Assembly (NCBI GenBank): GCA_003176045.1
Contig: PSRM01000058.1
Coordinates: 1-33,413, forward strand
Reading direction: 5' to 3'
DNA length: 33,413 nucleotides
Origin: Verrucomicrobiota bacterium
GTDB taxonomy: Bacteria; Verrucomicrobiota; Verrucomicrobiia; Limisphaerales; UBA8199
Of this stretch, positions 22,002 to 28,410 are shown piece by piece; the first letter of the stretch is position 1, and each line of letters begins with the position of its first letter. The notes under the pieces are model-generated. The model had not been told where the DNA came from and did no database searches. It saw nothing but the letters and a program-made list of their open reading frames with translations. The position numbers and the translations under genes are program-made.

Positions 22002-22019
22002 CTGCCCTTCGCTGGCTAG

Positions 22020-22577
22020 ATGCAAATGAAACCGGCGATTGTAATTCTCACAGTGGTGGCAGGCCTTTTGGCGGCAAGCCTCATCTTTCTGCATCCCAAG
22101 GAGCAGGAAGCACGCCTTAAGCCCAATGGTCCGTCCGCGCCGGCCTCGATCGAAGCGGCTGCTGCTCAGGCGGCCGTCGCGGCGCCTGCACCCCCCCTGG
22201 TCGCGCGCGCCGGCCGGCCGGACTCCGTCCAGGCCAAACAGCAAACCTACGTCGAAAACCGCATCACCGAACTGGATGAACTGGGCCGGAATGATGATCG
22301 CGCCTCGTTGGACGCCATTCTCGGCGAACTCAACAATCGCGACCCGGAGATCCGCGAAGCAGCGCGCAACGCCGCGATTCAGTTCGGCAGCCGGGACGCC
22401 ATTCCCAAACTCGAAGATGCCATCGCGCAGACCGATGATCCGCACGAAAAAGCCGCCCTGGCCGATGCCATCGAATTCCTAAAACTGCCCTCCATCACCG
22501 AATTAAAGGTGCAGCCCTTAACAAAACGACCCGACCGCAAGACCACGGACCACGGACCACGGGCCTCGGATCACTGA
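22020..22577 (+). CDS. Membrane-anchored HEAT-like repeat protein with repeat-encoded tail
   Basis: 185 residues: one N-terminal membrane segment (AIVILTVVAGLLAASLIFL), an Ala/Pro-rich linker, and an alpha-helical region with HEAT/PBS-like pairs (LDAILGELNNRDPEIREAAR, AAIQFGSRDAIPKLEDAIAQ, DPHEKAALADAIEFL). This suggests a periplasmic or cytoplasmic protein-interaction domain held at the membrane. The last 14 or so residues (RKTTDHGPRASDH) are translated GACCACG repeat, a family also found at 6600-6672. ATG 22020 and 22026 are both possible starts. Confidence 0.72.
   Translation: MQMKPAIVILTVVAGLLAASLIFLHPKEQEARLKPNGPSAPASIEAAAAQAAVAAPAPPLVARAGRPDSVQAKQQTYVENRITELDELGRNDDRASLDAILGELNNRDPEIREAARNAAIQFGSRDAIPKLEDAIAQTDDPHEKAALADAIEFLKLPSITELKVQPLTKRPDRKTTDHGPRASDH
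22541..22577. repeat. GACCACG repeat as the 3' end of the HEAT-like gene
   Basis: The units GACCACGGACCACGGACCAC run to the stop codon TGA. The intergenic tract at 6600-6672 is made of the same units. Confidence 0.7.
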
Positions 22578-22601
22578 CCTGCGGACACTTTTCTCCGAGC
22601 G

Positions 22602-22668
22602 CGCCGGGTGAGGGCACCCGGCCTACACGTCCACAGCGTTGCGCCTGTAGGCCGGCCCTCACCCGGCG
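22602..22668. repeat. 67-bp intergenic palindromic element, relative of the pseudopilin leader element
   Basis: The left arm 22602-22627 and right arm 22646-22668 are complementary apart from a three-base indel. The left arm is identical over 26 nt to 13239-13264. It lies between the HEAT-like gene and the first GYF_2 gene. Confidence 0.8.
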
Positions 22669-22808
22669 CTTTGGGCATGTTTGTCCGCGCAGGTAATGGT
22701 ACGATATCCCTGTCATTTTTCATTTTTCTGTCTCTTCATTGTCCTTATTCTTCTTGACATTTCCGGCCCGCCGCACCATTCATCCCCTGCGCAACAGAGG
22801 ATCATCTT

Positions 22809-23285
22809 ATGTACAAAATCATCGGAGCGGACGGCCAGCCCTACGGACCGGTTGCGGCTGACCAATTGAGACGTTGGGTTTCTGAACGACGAGTTAATGG
22901 TCTGACACTGGCTCAGGCTGAGGGCTCCAGCGACTGGAAGCCATTGGCTTCTTTTGCCGAATTTGCAGGCGAATTCGGCCCGCCGACGCTGCAAGCCCCA
23001 CCGCCGGCGGCGATGCCTCCTTTCGCCGGCACTTCCGACCCGCGCGCTTCCAACAAAATCGCCGCCGGTATTTGCGGCATTCTGTTGGGCAGCCTTGGCA
23101 TCCATAAATTCATCCTGGGCTACACCGGCGCGGGGTTGATCATGCTTCTGATCACCGTCCTGACCTGCGGTATGGGCGCAATTGTGATGCACGTGATTGG
23201 CCTCATCGAAGGCATCATTTACCTCACTAAATCCGATGCGGAGTTCGTGCGGATTTATATGGACGGGCGGAAAGAATGGTTTTGA
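22809..23285 (+). CDS. GYF_2 domain protein with TM2 membrane domain
   Basis: 158 residues. Residues 1-55 form a GYF_2-type domain (MYKIIGADGQPYGPVAADQL, RRWVSERRVNG, DWKPLASFAEF), a fold that in other proteins binds proline-rich peptides. After a Pro/Ala linker (GPPTLQAPPPAAMPPF) comes a TM2 domain of two membrane helices with the expected motif ICGILLGSLGIHKFILGYTG and a second helix near IVMHVIGLIEGIIYL. First of three paralogous GYF_2 heads in this array. The Pro-rich linkers could themselves be GYF ligands, which would let the proteins associate; that is inference. Confidence 0.85.
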   Translation: MYKIIGADGQPYGPVAADQLRRWVSERRVNGLTLAQAEGSSDWKPLASFAEFAGEFGPPTLQAPPPAAMPPFAGTSDPRASNKIAAGICGILLGSLGIHKFILGYTGAGLIMLLITVLTCGMGAIVMHVIGLIEGIIYLTKSDAEFVRIYMDGRKEWF

Positions 23286-23299
23286 ATCCCCCGAGCGGA

Positions 23300-23447
23300 C
23301 TACCGTGCAAAACTTCAAAATCCAAACTTCAACCTTCAAGGAAACCCCAAGCCTCAAACTTCGAAGCGGTCGTTTGGGAGATTTGTACGGAGTTTGATGC
23401 TTGAAGCTTATTTGATGTTTGAAGTTTGATATTTGAAATTTCCTTTC
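23300..23447. repeat. AAACTTCAA / TTTGAAGTTT inverted repeat tract
   Basis: The left part has ACTTCAAAATCCAAACTTCA units and the right part TTGATGTTTGAAGTTTGATA units, so the gap between the first two GYF_2 genes is self-complementary in a degenerate way. Related to the TTTGAAC family. Confidence 0.65.
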
Positions 23448-23963
23448 ATGTACAAGATCCTCGGAGCCGATGGCCGCGAATACGGCCCTGTAACTGCCGA
23501 ACAACTTCGCCGCTGGATCGCCGAATCCCGTGCCAACGCCCAAACACGGGTTTTGGCCGAAGGCGCCACCGAATGGAAACCGCTGTCGGCTTTTCCGGAA
23601 TTCTCGGCCTCCCTGGTCACCGTAACTTTGCCTGCGGGGGTTCCCGCTATGATCACCGCGTTGCCTCCCGCACCGCGAACCAATTCAATGGCCACGGCTG
23701 GGTTTGTGATGGGAATACTTTCACTGTGTTGCTGCTGGTGTTGCTGGTGTGGTTACGGCGTTCCATTCAACGTACTGGGTATTATTTTCTCTGCCATAGC
23801 CATTTCCCAGATCAACAAAGATCCACAAACGCAGCAGGGCAAAGGAATCGCTATCACCGGGCTTATCCTCTCGCTGCTAGGGTTTGTTCTTGCCGCCCTG
23901 CTCGTAATTCTAAGCTTCGCCACACATTCCTTTGAAGCCACTGGGCATATTCGGAGGTTGTAG
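23448..23963 (+). CDS. GYF_2 domain protein with DUF4190-type membrane domain
   Basis: 171 residues. GYF_2 head at about 1-55 (MYKILGADGREYGPVTAEQL, RRWIAESRANAQ, EWKPLSAFPEF), closely matching the other two in the array. The C-terminal half is a DUF4190-like two-helix domain (NSMATAGFVMGILSL, then INKDPQTQQGKGIAITGLIL). A cysteine/tryptophan cluster (CCCWCCWCGYG) sits in the first helix where DUF4190 usually has small residues; this might bind metal or be palmitoyl-like in packing, but is unproven. The start is ATG 23448, as in its paralogues. Confidence 0.85.
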   Translation: MYKILGADGREYGPVTAEQLRRWIAESRANAQTRVLAEGATEWKPLSAFPEFSASLVTVTLPAGVPAMITALPPAPRTNSMATAGFVMGILSLCCCWCCWCGYGVPFNVLGIIFSAIAISQINKDPQTQQGKGIAITGLILSLLGFVLAALLVILSFATHSFEATGHIRRL

Positions 23964-23988
23964 ATGCTCTGCCAATGCCGGAACCAAG

Positions 23989-24040
23989 GGGTAAAAAAGT
24001 TAAAAAGAAGTCAAAAAGTTAAATGAGTTAAATGGTTACA
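23989..24040. repeat. GTTAAA repeat overlapping the DUF2752 start
   Basis: The units GTTAAAAAGAAGTCAAAAAG and GTTAAATGAGTTAAATGG end in the ATG (24032) of the next gene. Same family as 4355-4398 and 5361-5412. Confidence 0.7.
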
Positions 24041-24475
24041 TCGCTCCAGTCACTCGAGGGGGCGAAGCGAAGCGGTAATGACAGACCGCGCTGGATCATC
24101 CTGATGAGCGCGCTTCCTGCGATGATTGCCGCCGCAGTGCTTTTCCTCTTCGATCCTTCTCAGCACTCGTTTTACCCGACCTGCTTGCTCCACCGTGTGA
24201 CTGGATTGCTGTGCCCCGGCTGCGGTTCCCTGCGCGCTCTGCACCAACTGCTCAACGGCCACGTTGTCGCAGCCATCCATTTCAACGCACTCCTCGTCGC
24301 CTCTCTGCCTCTCTTCGCGTGGATCGCCACTCGAGCAGTTATTCGAAGGCTTCGAAACCAACCCTTCCTGCCCTCATTTCAGCTCCGTTGGCTCTGGTGC
24401 GGTCTGGTTCTCCTGATCGCGTTCGGCATACTCCGCAACCTTCCCTTCGCCCACGCCTTCTGGCTGGCGCCGTAA
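24032..24475 (+). CDS. DUF2752 membrane protein
   Basis: 147 residues with about three membrane segments. The DUF2752 signature LLCPGCGSLRALHQLLNGHV is complete, following YPTCLLHRVTG. Function of the family is not established; it often neighbours TM2 and DUF4190 genes in other bacteria, as here. The start ATG at 24032 comes from a GTTAAATGG repeat, so the first codons (MVTSLQSLEG) are probably acquired; no other start is clearly better. No Shine-Dalgarno sequence is seen. Confidence 0.85.
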   Translation: MVTSLQSLEGAKRSGNDRPRWIILMSALPAMIAAAVLFLFDPSQHSFYPTCLLHRVTGLLCPGCGSLRALHQLLNGHVVAAIHFNALLVASLPLFAWIATRAVIRRLRNQPFLPSFQLRWLWCGLVLLIAFGILRNLPFAHAFWLAP

Positions 24476-24492
24476 TACATCAAAAGCATGTT

Positions 24493-24657
24493 CGCCTCAC
24501 GCAAAGGACGCAAAGGCCGCAAAGGAAAAGACTCATCCTTCGCGCCCTTTAGTACGCTAATGCGACATTCCAATATTCCAACATTCCAATTATCCATTGA
24601 TCCAACGATCCAACGATCCAACAATCCATCATTCCACCTTTCCACGATTCCACTCCC
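24493..24657. repeat. CGCAAAGG and ATTCCAA repeat tract
   Basis: ACGCAAAGGACGCAAAGGCC units are followed by CATTCCAATATTCCAACATT and GATCCAACGATCC units, the complementary version of the TGGAAT tract at 1946-2137. The tract ends at the ATG of the third GYF_2 gene. Confidence 0.7.
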
Positions 24658-24659
24658 CT

Positions 24660-25703
24660 ATGTTCAAAGTCCTCGGTGGCGACCACAAAGAATACGGCCC
24701 TGTAACGGCTGAAGAAATTCGCCGCTGGATCGCCGAAGGCCGGCTCAATGGCCAGAGCCAGATCCAGCCCGACGGCGGCCCATGGACATCGCTGGCCAGC
24801 CTGCCTGAGTTCGCCCAGGCGCTCCGAGTCCAGTCGGCCCAACCTGTTTCCGCTCAACCAGCCACCCCTCCCCTGAATCCTGCGATTTGGAGCGCTGAAA
24901 TCCTGGCGCGTCAGCCGCGGCTTCAAATTGGCCGATGCCTCTGGCGCGGATACGCGCTGGTGAAGGTCAATTTCGGAGTTCTTTTCGGCGCTGCCTTTTT
25001 GATCTGGCTTGTAGGCCTGGCCAGTTCCGCGTTGCCCATCCTCCTTTGCATCATGGGCGTTATACCCGCGTTTGTGCTCGCGAGTGTTCTAGGTTTGATC
25101 TATTGGGTCATCAGTGGCCCGCTTCACGGTGGGCTATACGTTGTTTACCTGAATAAAATCCGGAGCCAGCCAACTTCCGCGACCGCGGGCTTCTCTGGTT
25201 TCGGTCCCTCCTTCGCTCAGCTCGTTTTGACAGGCATCGTGGTCTCGGTCTTGTCCGGGCTGGGCTTTTGCGCTTGCGTTCTCCCATGGATCTACCTCCT
25301 CGTGGCATGGGTTTTCGCCATTCCGCTAGTGGCCGATAAGCGATTCGAGTTCTGGTCGGCAATGGAACTAAGTCGGAAGGTTGTTAGCCGCGTTTGGTTT
25401 CCGCTGCTCGGGCTGCTCATCCTTGCGTATTTGCCATTCATTATGGCCAGCCTGGCGGGCCAAGTTCACGCCGCAGTGACTCAGCCTCCGAATTCCCTTA
25501 GCTTTAACATGTCTGAGCCGCTCGACATCGGACGCATCCTGCAAATGGTCAGCGAGAATTATCGGGCCAATTTGGGCTTTGTGCTGATTCAACTCGTTTT
25601 GCTAATTAATCTTCCTTTCGCCACGGCCGCGCTCATGTATGCCTACGAAGATCTCTTTGGCCCTCGTTCCGATACTGTAGGGCAGGCTTTCCAGTCCCGC
25701 TGA
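24660..25703 (+). CDS. GYF_2 domain protein with large multi-pass membrane domain
   Basis: 347 residues. GYF_2 head at about 1-55 (MFKVLGGDHKEYGPVTAEEI, RRWIAEGRLNG, WTSLASLPEF), then a Pro/Gln linker. A multi-pass region follows at about 95-335 with roughly six membrane segments (LWRGYALVKVNFGVLFGAAF, SGPLHGGLYVVYLNK, LPWIYLLVAWVFAIPLV, SAMELSRKVVSRVWFPLLGL). This integral domain resembles the DUF975/glycerophosphoryl-type membrane domains seen in verrucomicrobia; the exact family is uncertain. The final residues TVGQAFQSR and the stop are encoded by the palindromic element beginning at 25676, so the original C-terminus was probably different. Confidence 0.82.
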   Translation: MFKVLGGDHKEYGPVTAEEIRRWIAEGRLNGQSQIQPDGGPWTSLASLPEFAQALRVQSAQPVSAQPATPPLNPAIWSAEILARQPRLQIGRCLWRGYALVKVNFGVLFGAAFLIWLVGLASSALPILLCIMGVIPAFVLASVLGLIYWVISGPLHGGLYVVYLNKIRSQPTSATAGFSGFGPSFAQLVLTGIVVSVLSGLGFCACVLPWIYLLVAWVFAIPLVADKRFEFWSAMELSRKVVSRVWFPLLGLLILAYLPFIMASLAGQVHAAVTQPPNSLSFNMSEPLDIGRILQMVSENYRANLGFVLIQLVLLINLPFATAALMYAYEDLFGPRSDTVGQAFQSR

Positions 25704-25741
25704 GCGCGCTGAGCGGGATTAGGGCGGCTTTCCAGCCGCCC
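25676..25741. repeat. Partial copy of the 122-bp element with double hairpin at the GYF_2 gene end
   Basis: The first 16 nt (TGTAGGGCAGGCTTTC) are identical to 16904-16919. Then come hairpins TCCCGCT/AGCGGGA (25695-25701/25712-25718) and GGGCGGCT-TTCC-AGCCGCCC (25722-25741). The far terminal inverted repeat is missing. It supplies the stop codon at 25701-25703. Confidence 0.75.
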
Positions 25742-25795
25742 GATGCCCGTAGCGGATTGCGCGAAAAAAAACCAGGCGCTATCCTCGCCTAACGA

Positions 25796-26200
25796 ATGCC
25801 TCGCAGGTTGAACCTCTCTCTCGGCAAGCGCCAGCCCCTTAGCCGCCAGACCGCCTGGGGCTGCTTCACTAGCAACGTGGCCCTGCCCGGCTCCGGCTCC
25901 CTGCTGGCCGGGCGCCTTTCCGGCTATTACCAACTGGCGCTCGCGTTCCTCGGCCTCATTCTCACTCTGGCCCTGGGCCTGCGCTTCGTCTGGTGGTATT
26001 TCGCTAACAAAGCCAGTCTTTCGGACCCACAAATTGATCCCGCCACCAAATTGGCCGAGATGTGGCCAGTCATGTTTTGGCCTCTGCTCGGTATCGCCAT
26101 CTTCGGCTTCGGATGGCTTTGGGGAGTCCTAACCGGTTTGCAAATCCTGCGCGAGGCAAAAGATTCCGAGCCCCAAAACGTCCCACCTAAACTGAGCTAA
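25796..26200 (+). CDS. Small membrane protein of unknown function
   Basis: 134 residues, with hydrophobic segments at about 46-65 (YQLALAFLGLILTLALGLRF) and 93-115 (FWPLLGIAIFGFGWLWGVLT). The motif ALPGSGSLLAGRLSGYYQ just before the first segment recalls small proteins annotated near DUF4190/TM2-type genes, where a G-x-G-x-LxAGR-x-xGY stretch is common; no named family is claimed. It has the same strand and a short distance to the GYF_2 array, which suggests it belongs to it. Confidence 0.72.
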   Translation: MPRRLNLSLGKRQPLSRQTAWGCFTSNVALPGSGSLLAGRLSGYYQLALAFLGLILTLALGLRFVWWYFANKASLSDPQIDPATKLAEMWPVMFWPLLGIAIFGFGWLWGVLTGLQILREAKDSEPQNVPPKLS

Positions 26201-26250
26201 ACAAAGCCCGCTAAATACGCTCAATACGCTAAATTCAAACAACAAAGAAA

Positions 26251-26287
26251 CGAAGAAACAAAGCACCTTTGTTACTCTGTTTCTTCG
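26251..26287. repeat. CGAAGAAAC/GTTTCTTCG inverted repeat
   Basis: Nine-bp arms (26251-26259 and 26279-26287) flank AAAG/CTTT, followed by GTTAAAT-family DNA in complement (CATTTAACCATGTAACC, about 26320-26345) and CACTAACTCACTAACTCGC. It fills the gap before the oxidoreductase gene; a weak terminator for the upstream array is possible. Confidence 0.55.
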
Positions 26288-26389
26288 TTGTTCTGCCCCG
26301 AACAATGCTTTGCCATCTTCCATTTAACCATGTAACCATTTAGCTCATTTAACTCACTAACTCACTAACTCGCTGACTCATTCAGCCCC

Positions 26390-27814
26390 ATGAACGCTTC
26401 TTCCTCTCCTCTGCCTTCGCGCCGCGATTTCATCAAAACCACCGGTCAATTCGCCGTCGCCTCCGCTCTGGCCGGCGTTACCCTGCCGCACGTCCACGCT
26501 GCCGAAAACGACACCATCCATCTGGCCCTCATCGGCTGTGGCGGACGTGGCACCGGTGCGGTGGCCAACGCCATGTCCGCCGGCGGCCTGGTATTGGGTG
26601 ACGACGGAGGAACCAAGCGCGCCGCAGGCACGGGCGCCGGGGGCCCAATCAAGCTCATCGCCATGGCCGACCTGCGCCAGGACCAGATCGAAAAATGTCA
26701 CACTGAGCTGAATCGCGGCTTGAGCGATTGGATTGACGTCCCCAAAGAACGCCAGTTTGTCGGCTTTGAGGCTTACCGCCACGCCATTGATTGCCTCAAA
26801 CCTGGCGACGTCGCCATGCTCACAACCTTCTCCGGCTTCCGCGCCATCCATCTCGAATACGCCGTCGAAAAGGGCATCAATGTTTTCATGGAAAAGGAGT
26901 TCGCACCCGATCCCGCCGGCATCAGACGCATCATCAAAGCCGGCGAAGCCGCCGAAAAGAAAAATCTCAAAATCGCCGCCGGCCTCATGTGCCGCCATTC
27001 CTCTGCCCGCCAGGCGCTCATCGAAAAGATCCGTGCCGGCGCGATGGGCGACATCAACCTCATCCGCGCCTATCGGATGGACCCCGGCTACCACCTGGGC
27101 CCTTGCCCCCGCGGAGAGAACGAATTGCTATGGCAACTGGCGCCGGGGCATCCCTACCAATTCCTCTGGGCCTCCGGCGGCATCATTATCGAACTGATGA
27201 TCCATCAAATAGACGAATGTTTTTGGATCAAGGACGCCTGGCCGGTCTCGGCTCATGGCGTCGGCGGCCGATACGCCGGCAGCACCGATTGCAGCCAAAA
27301 CCTCGACAGCTACTCCATCGAGTTCACGTTCGCCGACGGCTCGACCGCCCTCGTGACGGGCCGCTACATCCCCGGTTGCTTCAACGACTTTGCGACCTTC
27401 GTCCATGGAACCAAGTGCGCAGCTAAATTCTCCGGCAACATTCACGCTCCGGACTCATGGATGTATAAGGACTCTCGCGTTGACCTCGACAAAGACCGCG
27501 CCAACGTTGCCTGGCGCGCGCCAAAAGAAACCGTGAACCCATGGCAAGCCGAATGGGACGCGCTTCTGAGCGCCATCCGAAACGATCGCCCGCACAACGA
27601 AGCCCGCCGCGCCGCCCTTTCCAATCTCGGCGCGATCATGGGCCGCGCCGCCGTTCACAGCGGCAAGATCGTCACCTGGGACGAAGCCATGGCCTCCAAT
27701 TTCCAGTTCTGCCCCAACGTCGCCCAACTCAACGCCGACAGCCCCGCCCCTGTCCAGGCCGATGCTCAGGGACGTTACCCCGCGCCCATCCCCGGCAAAA
27801 CCGTGGAGATCTGA
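26390..27814 (+). CDS. Tat-exported Gfo/Idh/MocA-family oxidoreductase
   Basis: 474 residues. The Tat signal (SRRDFIKTTGQFAVASALAG, then HVHA) predicts folding in the cytoplasm with bound NAD(P) and export. The Rossmann fold starts at IHLALIGCGGRGTGAVANAM. The family's catalytic E-K-P motif is E-K-E here (NVFMEKEFAPDPAG), as in many planctomycete/verrucomicrobial members. The C-terminal domain has the conserved histidine region MIHQIDECFWI. Likely substrate is a sugar or inositol derivative; not determined. ATG 26390 is well placed. It is a single gene without sugar-utilisation partners in view. Confidence 0.9.
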   Translation: MNASSSPLPSRRDFIKTTGQFAVASALAGVTLPHVHAAENDTIHLALIGCGGRGTGAVANAMSAGGLVLGDDGGTKRAAGTGAGGPIKLIAMADLRQDQIEKCHTELNRGLSDWIDVPKERQFVGFEAYRHAIDCLKPGDVAMLTTFSGFRAIHLEYAVEKGINVFMEKEFAPDPAGIRRIIKAGEAAEKKNLKIAAGLMCRHSSARQALIEKIRAGAMGDINLIRAYRMDPGYHLGPCPRGENELLWQLAPGHPYQFLWASGGIIIELMIHQIDECFWIKDAWPVSAHGVGGRYAGSTDCSQNLDSYSIEFTFADGSTALVTGRYIPGCFNDFATFVHGTKCAAKFSGNIHAPDSWMYKDSRVDLDKDRANVAWRAPKETVNPWQAEWDALLSAIRNDRPHNEARRAALSNLGAIMGRAAVHSGKIVTWDEAMASNFQFCPNVAQLNADSPAPVQADAQGRYPAPIPGKTVEI

Positions 27815-27823
27815 GAAAGTCTT

Positions 27824-28110
27824 AACGCAGGCGCAAAGACGCAAAGGCGGAGCGCGGACAGCCCTGTCCGGGCTCTTCTTAGCTTCATTACTTCTCTGCC
27901 TGATCTGTTGCAGCCGGACTTTCTGACCTCTGACCTCTGCCCTGCCCATGCTCCTGACACTTGACACTTGACACTGACCACGGGCTACGGACTCCTGACT
28001 CGCTCACTCACTGACCCACTTACTCACCCGCTCTCTTCCGCTGTAATAGTTCCCCGCACTTGTTGAAGTAAGAGGTGAACAAATAACGCCTTCCGCGTGT
28101 GCGGAAGGCG
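27824..28110. repeat. Intergenic repeats and 10-bp hairpin after the oxidoreductase
   Basis: CGCAAAGACGCAAAGGCGG (27831 region), GCGCGGACAGCCCTGTCCG (an imperfect dyad), GACACTTGACACTTGACACT and CTGACTCGCTCACTCACTGA units. Then a strong hairpin CGCCTTCCGC-GTGT-GCGGAAGGCG at 28087-28110. No T-tract follows. No gene is seen from 27815 to about 28190. Confidence 0.65.
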
Positions 28111-28192
28111 GCCCTGAGCGGGTTGAAGTGAAATCGGCGGCGAAAAATACCGTGTGCTCGCTTCCAACTTCTCCTCCCAGGGGCAGAAAAAA

Positions 28193-28261
28193 ATGAAACA
28201 AAGCATTAATCCGAGCTGCACCGATTCACGAAAAGTTTCGGTGCAGCTCAAATTTCCATAG
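28193..28261 (+). CDS. Possible 22-residue leader peptide with internal hairpin
   Basis: ATG 28193 opens a short frame (MKQSINPSCTDSRKVSVQLK, FP, stop) with AGGGG about 9 nt upstream as a possible ribosome site. The 12-bp inverted repeat 28213-28249 lies wholly inside it. A translated short frame overlapping a strong hairpin upstream of a long gene is the layout of an attenuator or upstream ORF, but nothing shows that it is translated. Low confidence. Confidence 0.25.
   Translation: MKQSINPSCTDSRKVSVQLKFP
28213..28249. repeat. 12-bp perfect inverted repeat upstream of the 655-residue protein
   Basis: GAGCTGCACCGA (28213-28224) and TCGGTGCAGCTC (28238-28249) are perfect complements with a 13-nt loop. 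It lies 161 nt before ATG 28411 and is unlike the other repeat families in this window. Confidence 0.7.
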
Positions 28262-28410
28262 ACCTTATGCAAACCATCGCCAAATCGTTCACCCATCTTC
28301 TCCGTACCCTCATCTTGAATCGCCCCTTGCAGCCTCGAAAGCCGGAATGGCTTCCGATCAATTGGGCACCGCTCGAGGAGTGGCAGCCCGCGATAAATCG
28401 AGTTGGCGGA

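Noticed and set aside
24488..24712. 74-residue plus-strand frame before the third GYF_2 gene
   Set aside because: Made of CGCAAAGG and ATTCCAA repeats and overlaps the true GYF_2 start in another frame.
26378..27094. 238-residue minus-strand frame opposite the oxidoreductase
   Set aside because: A shadow of a GC-rich gene; the sense strand carries complete Tat and Rossmann motifs.
28087..28110. Hairpin CGCCTTCCGC-GTGT-GCGGAAGGCG as a Rho-independent terminator
   Set aside because: Stem is strong but no T-tract follows and it lies about 270 nt after the stop; kept as a repeat only.
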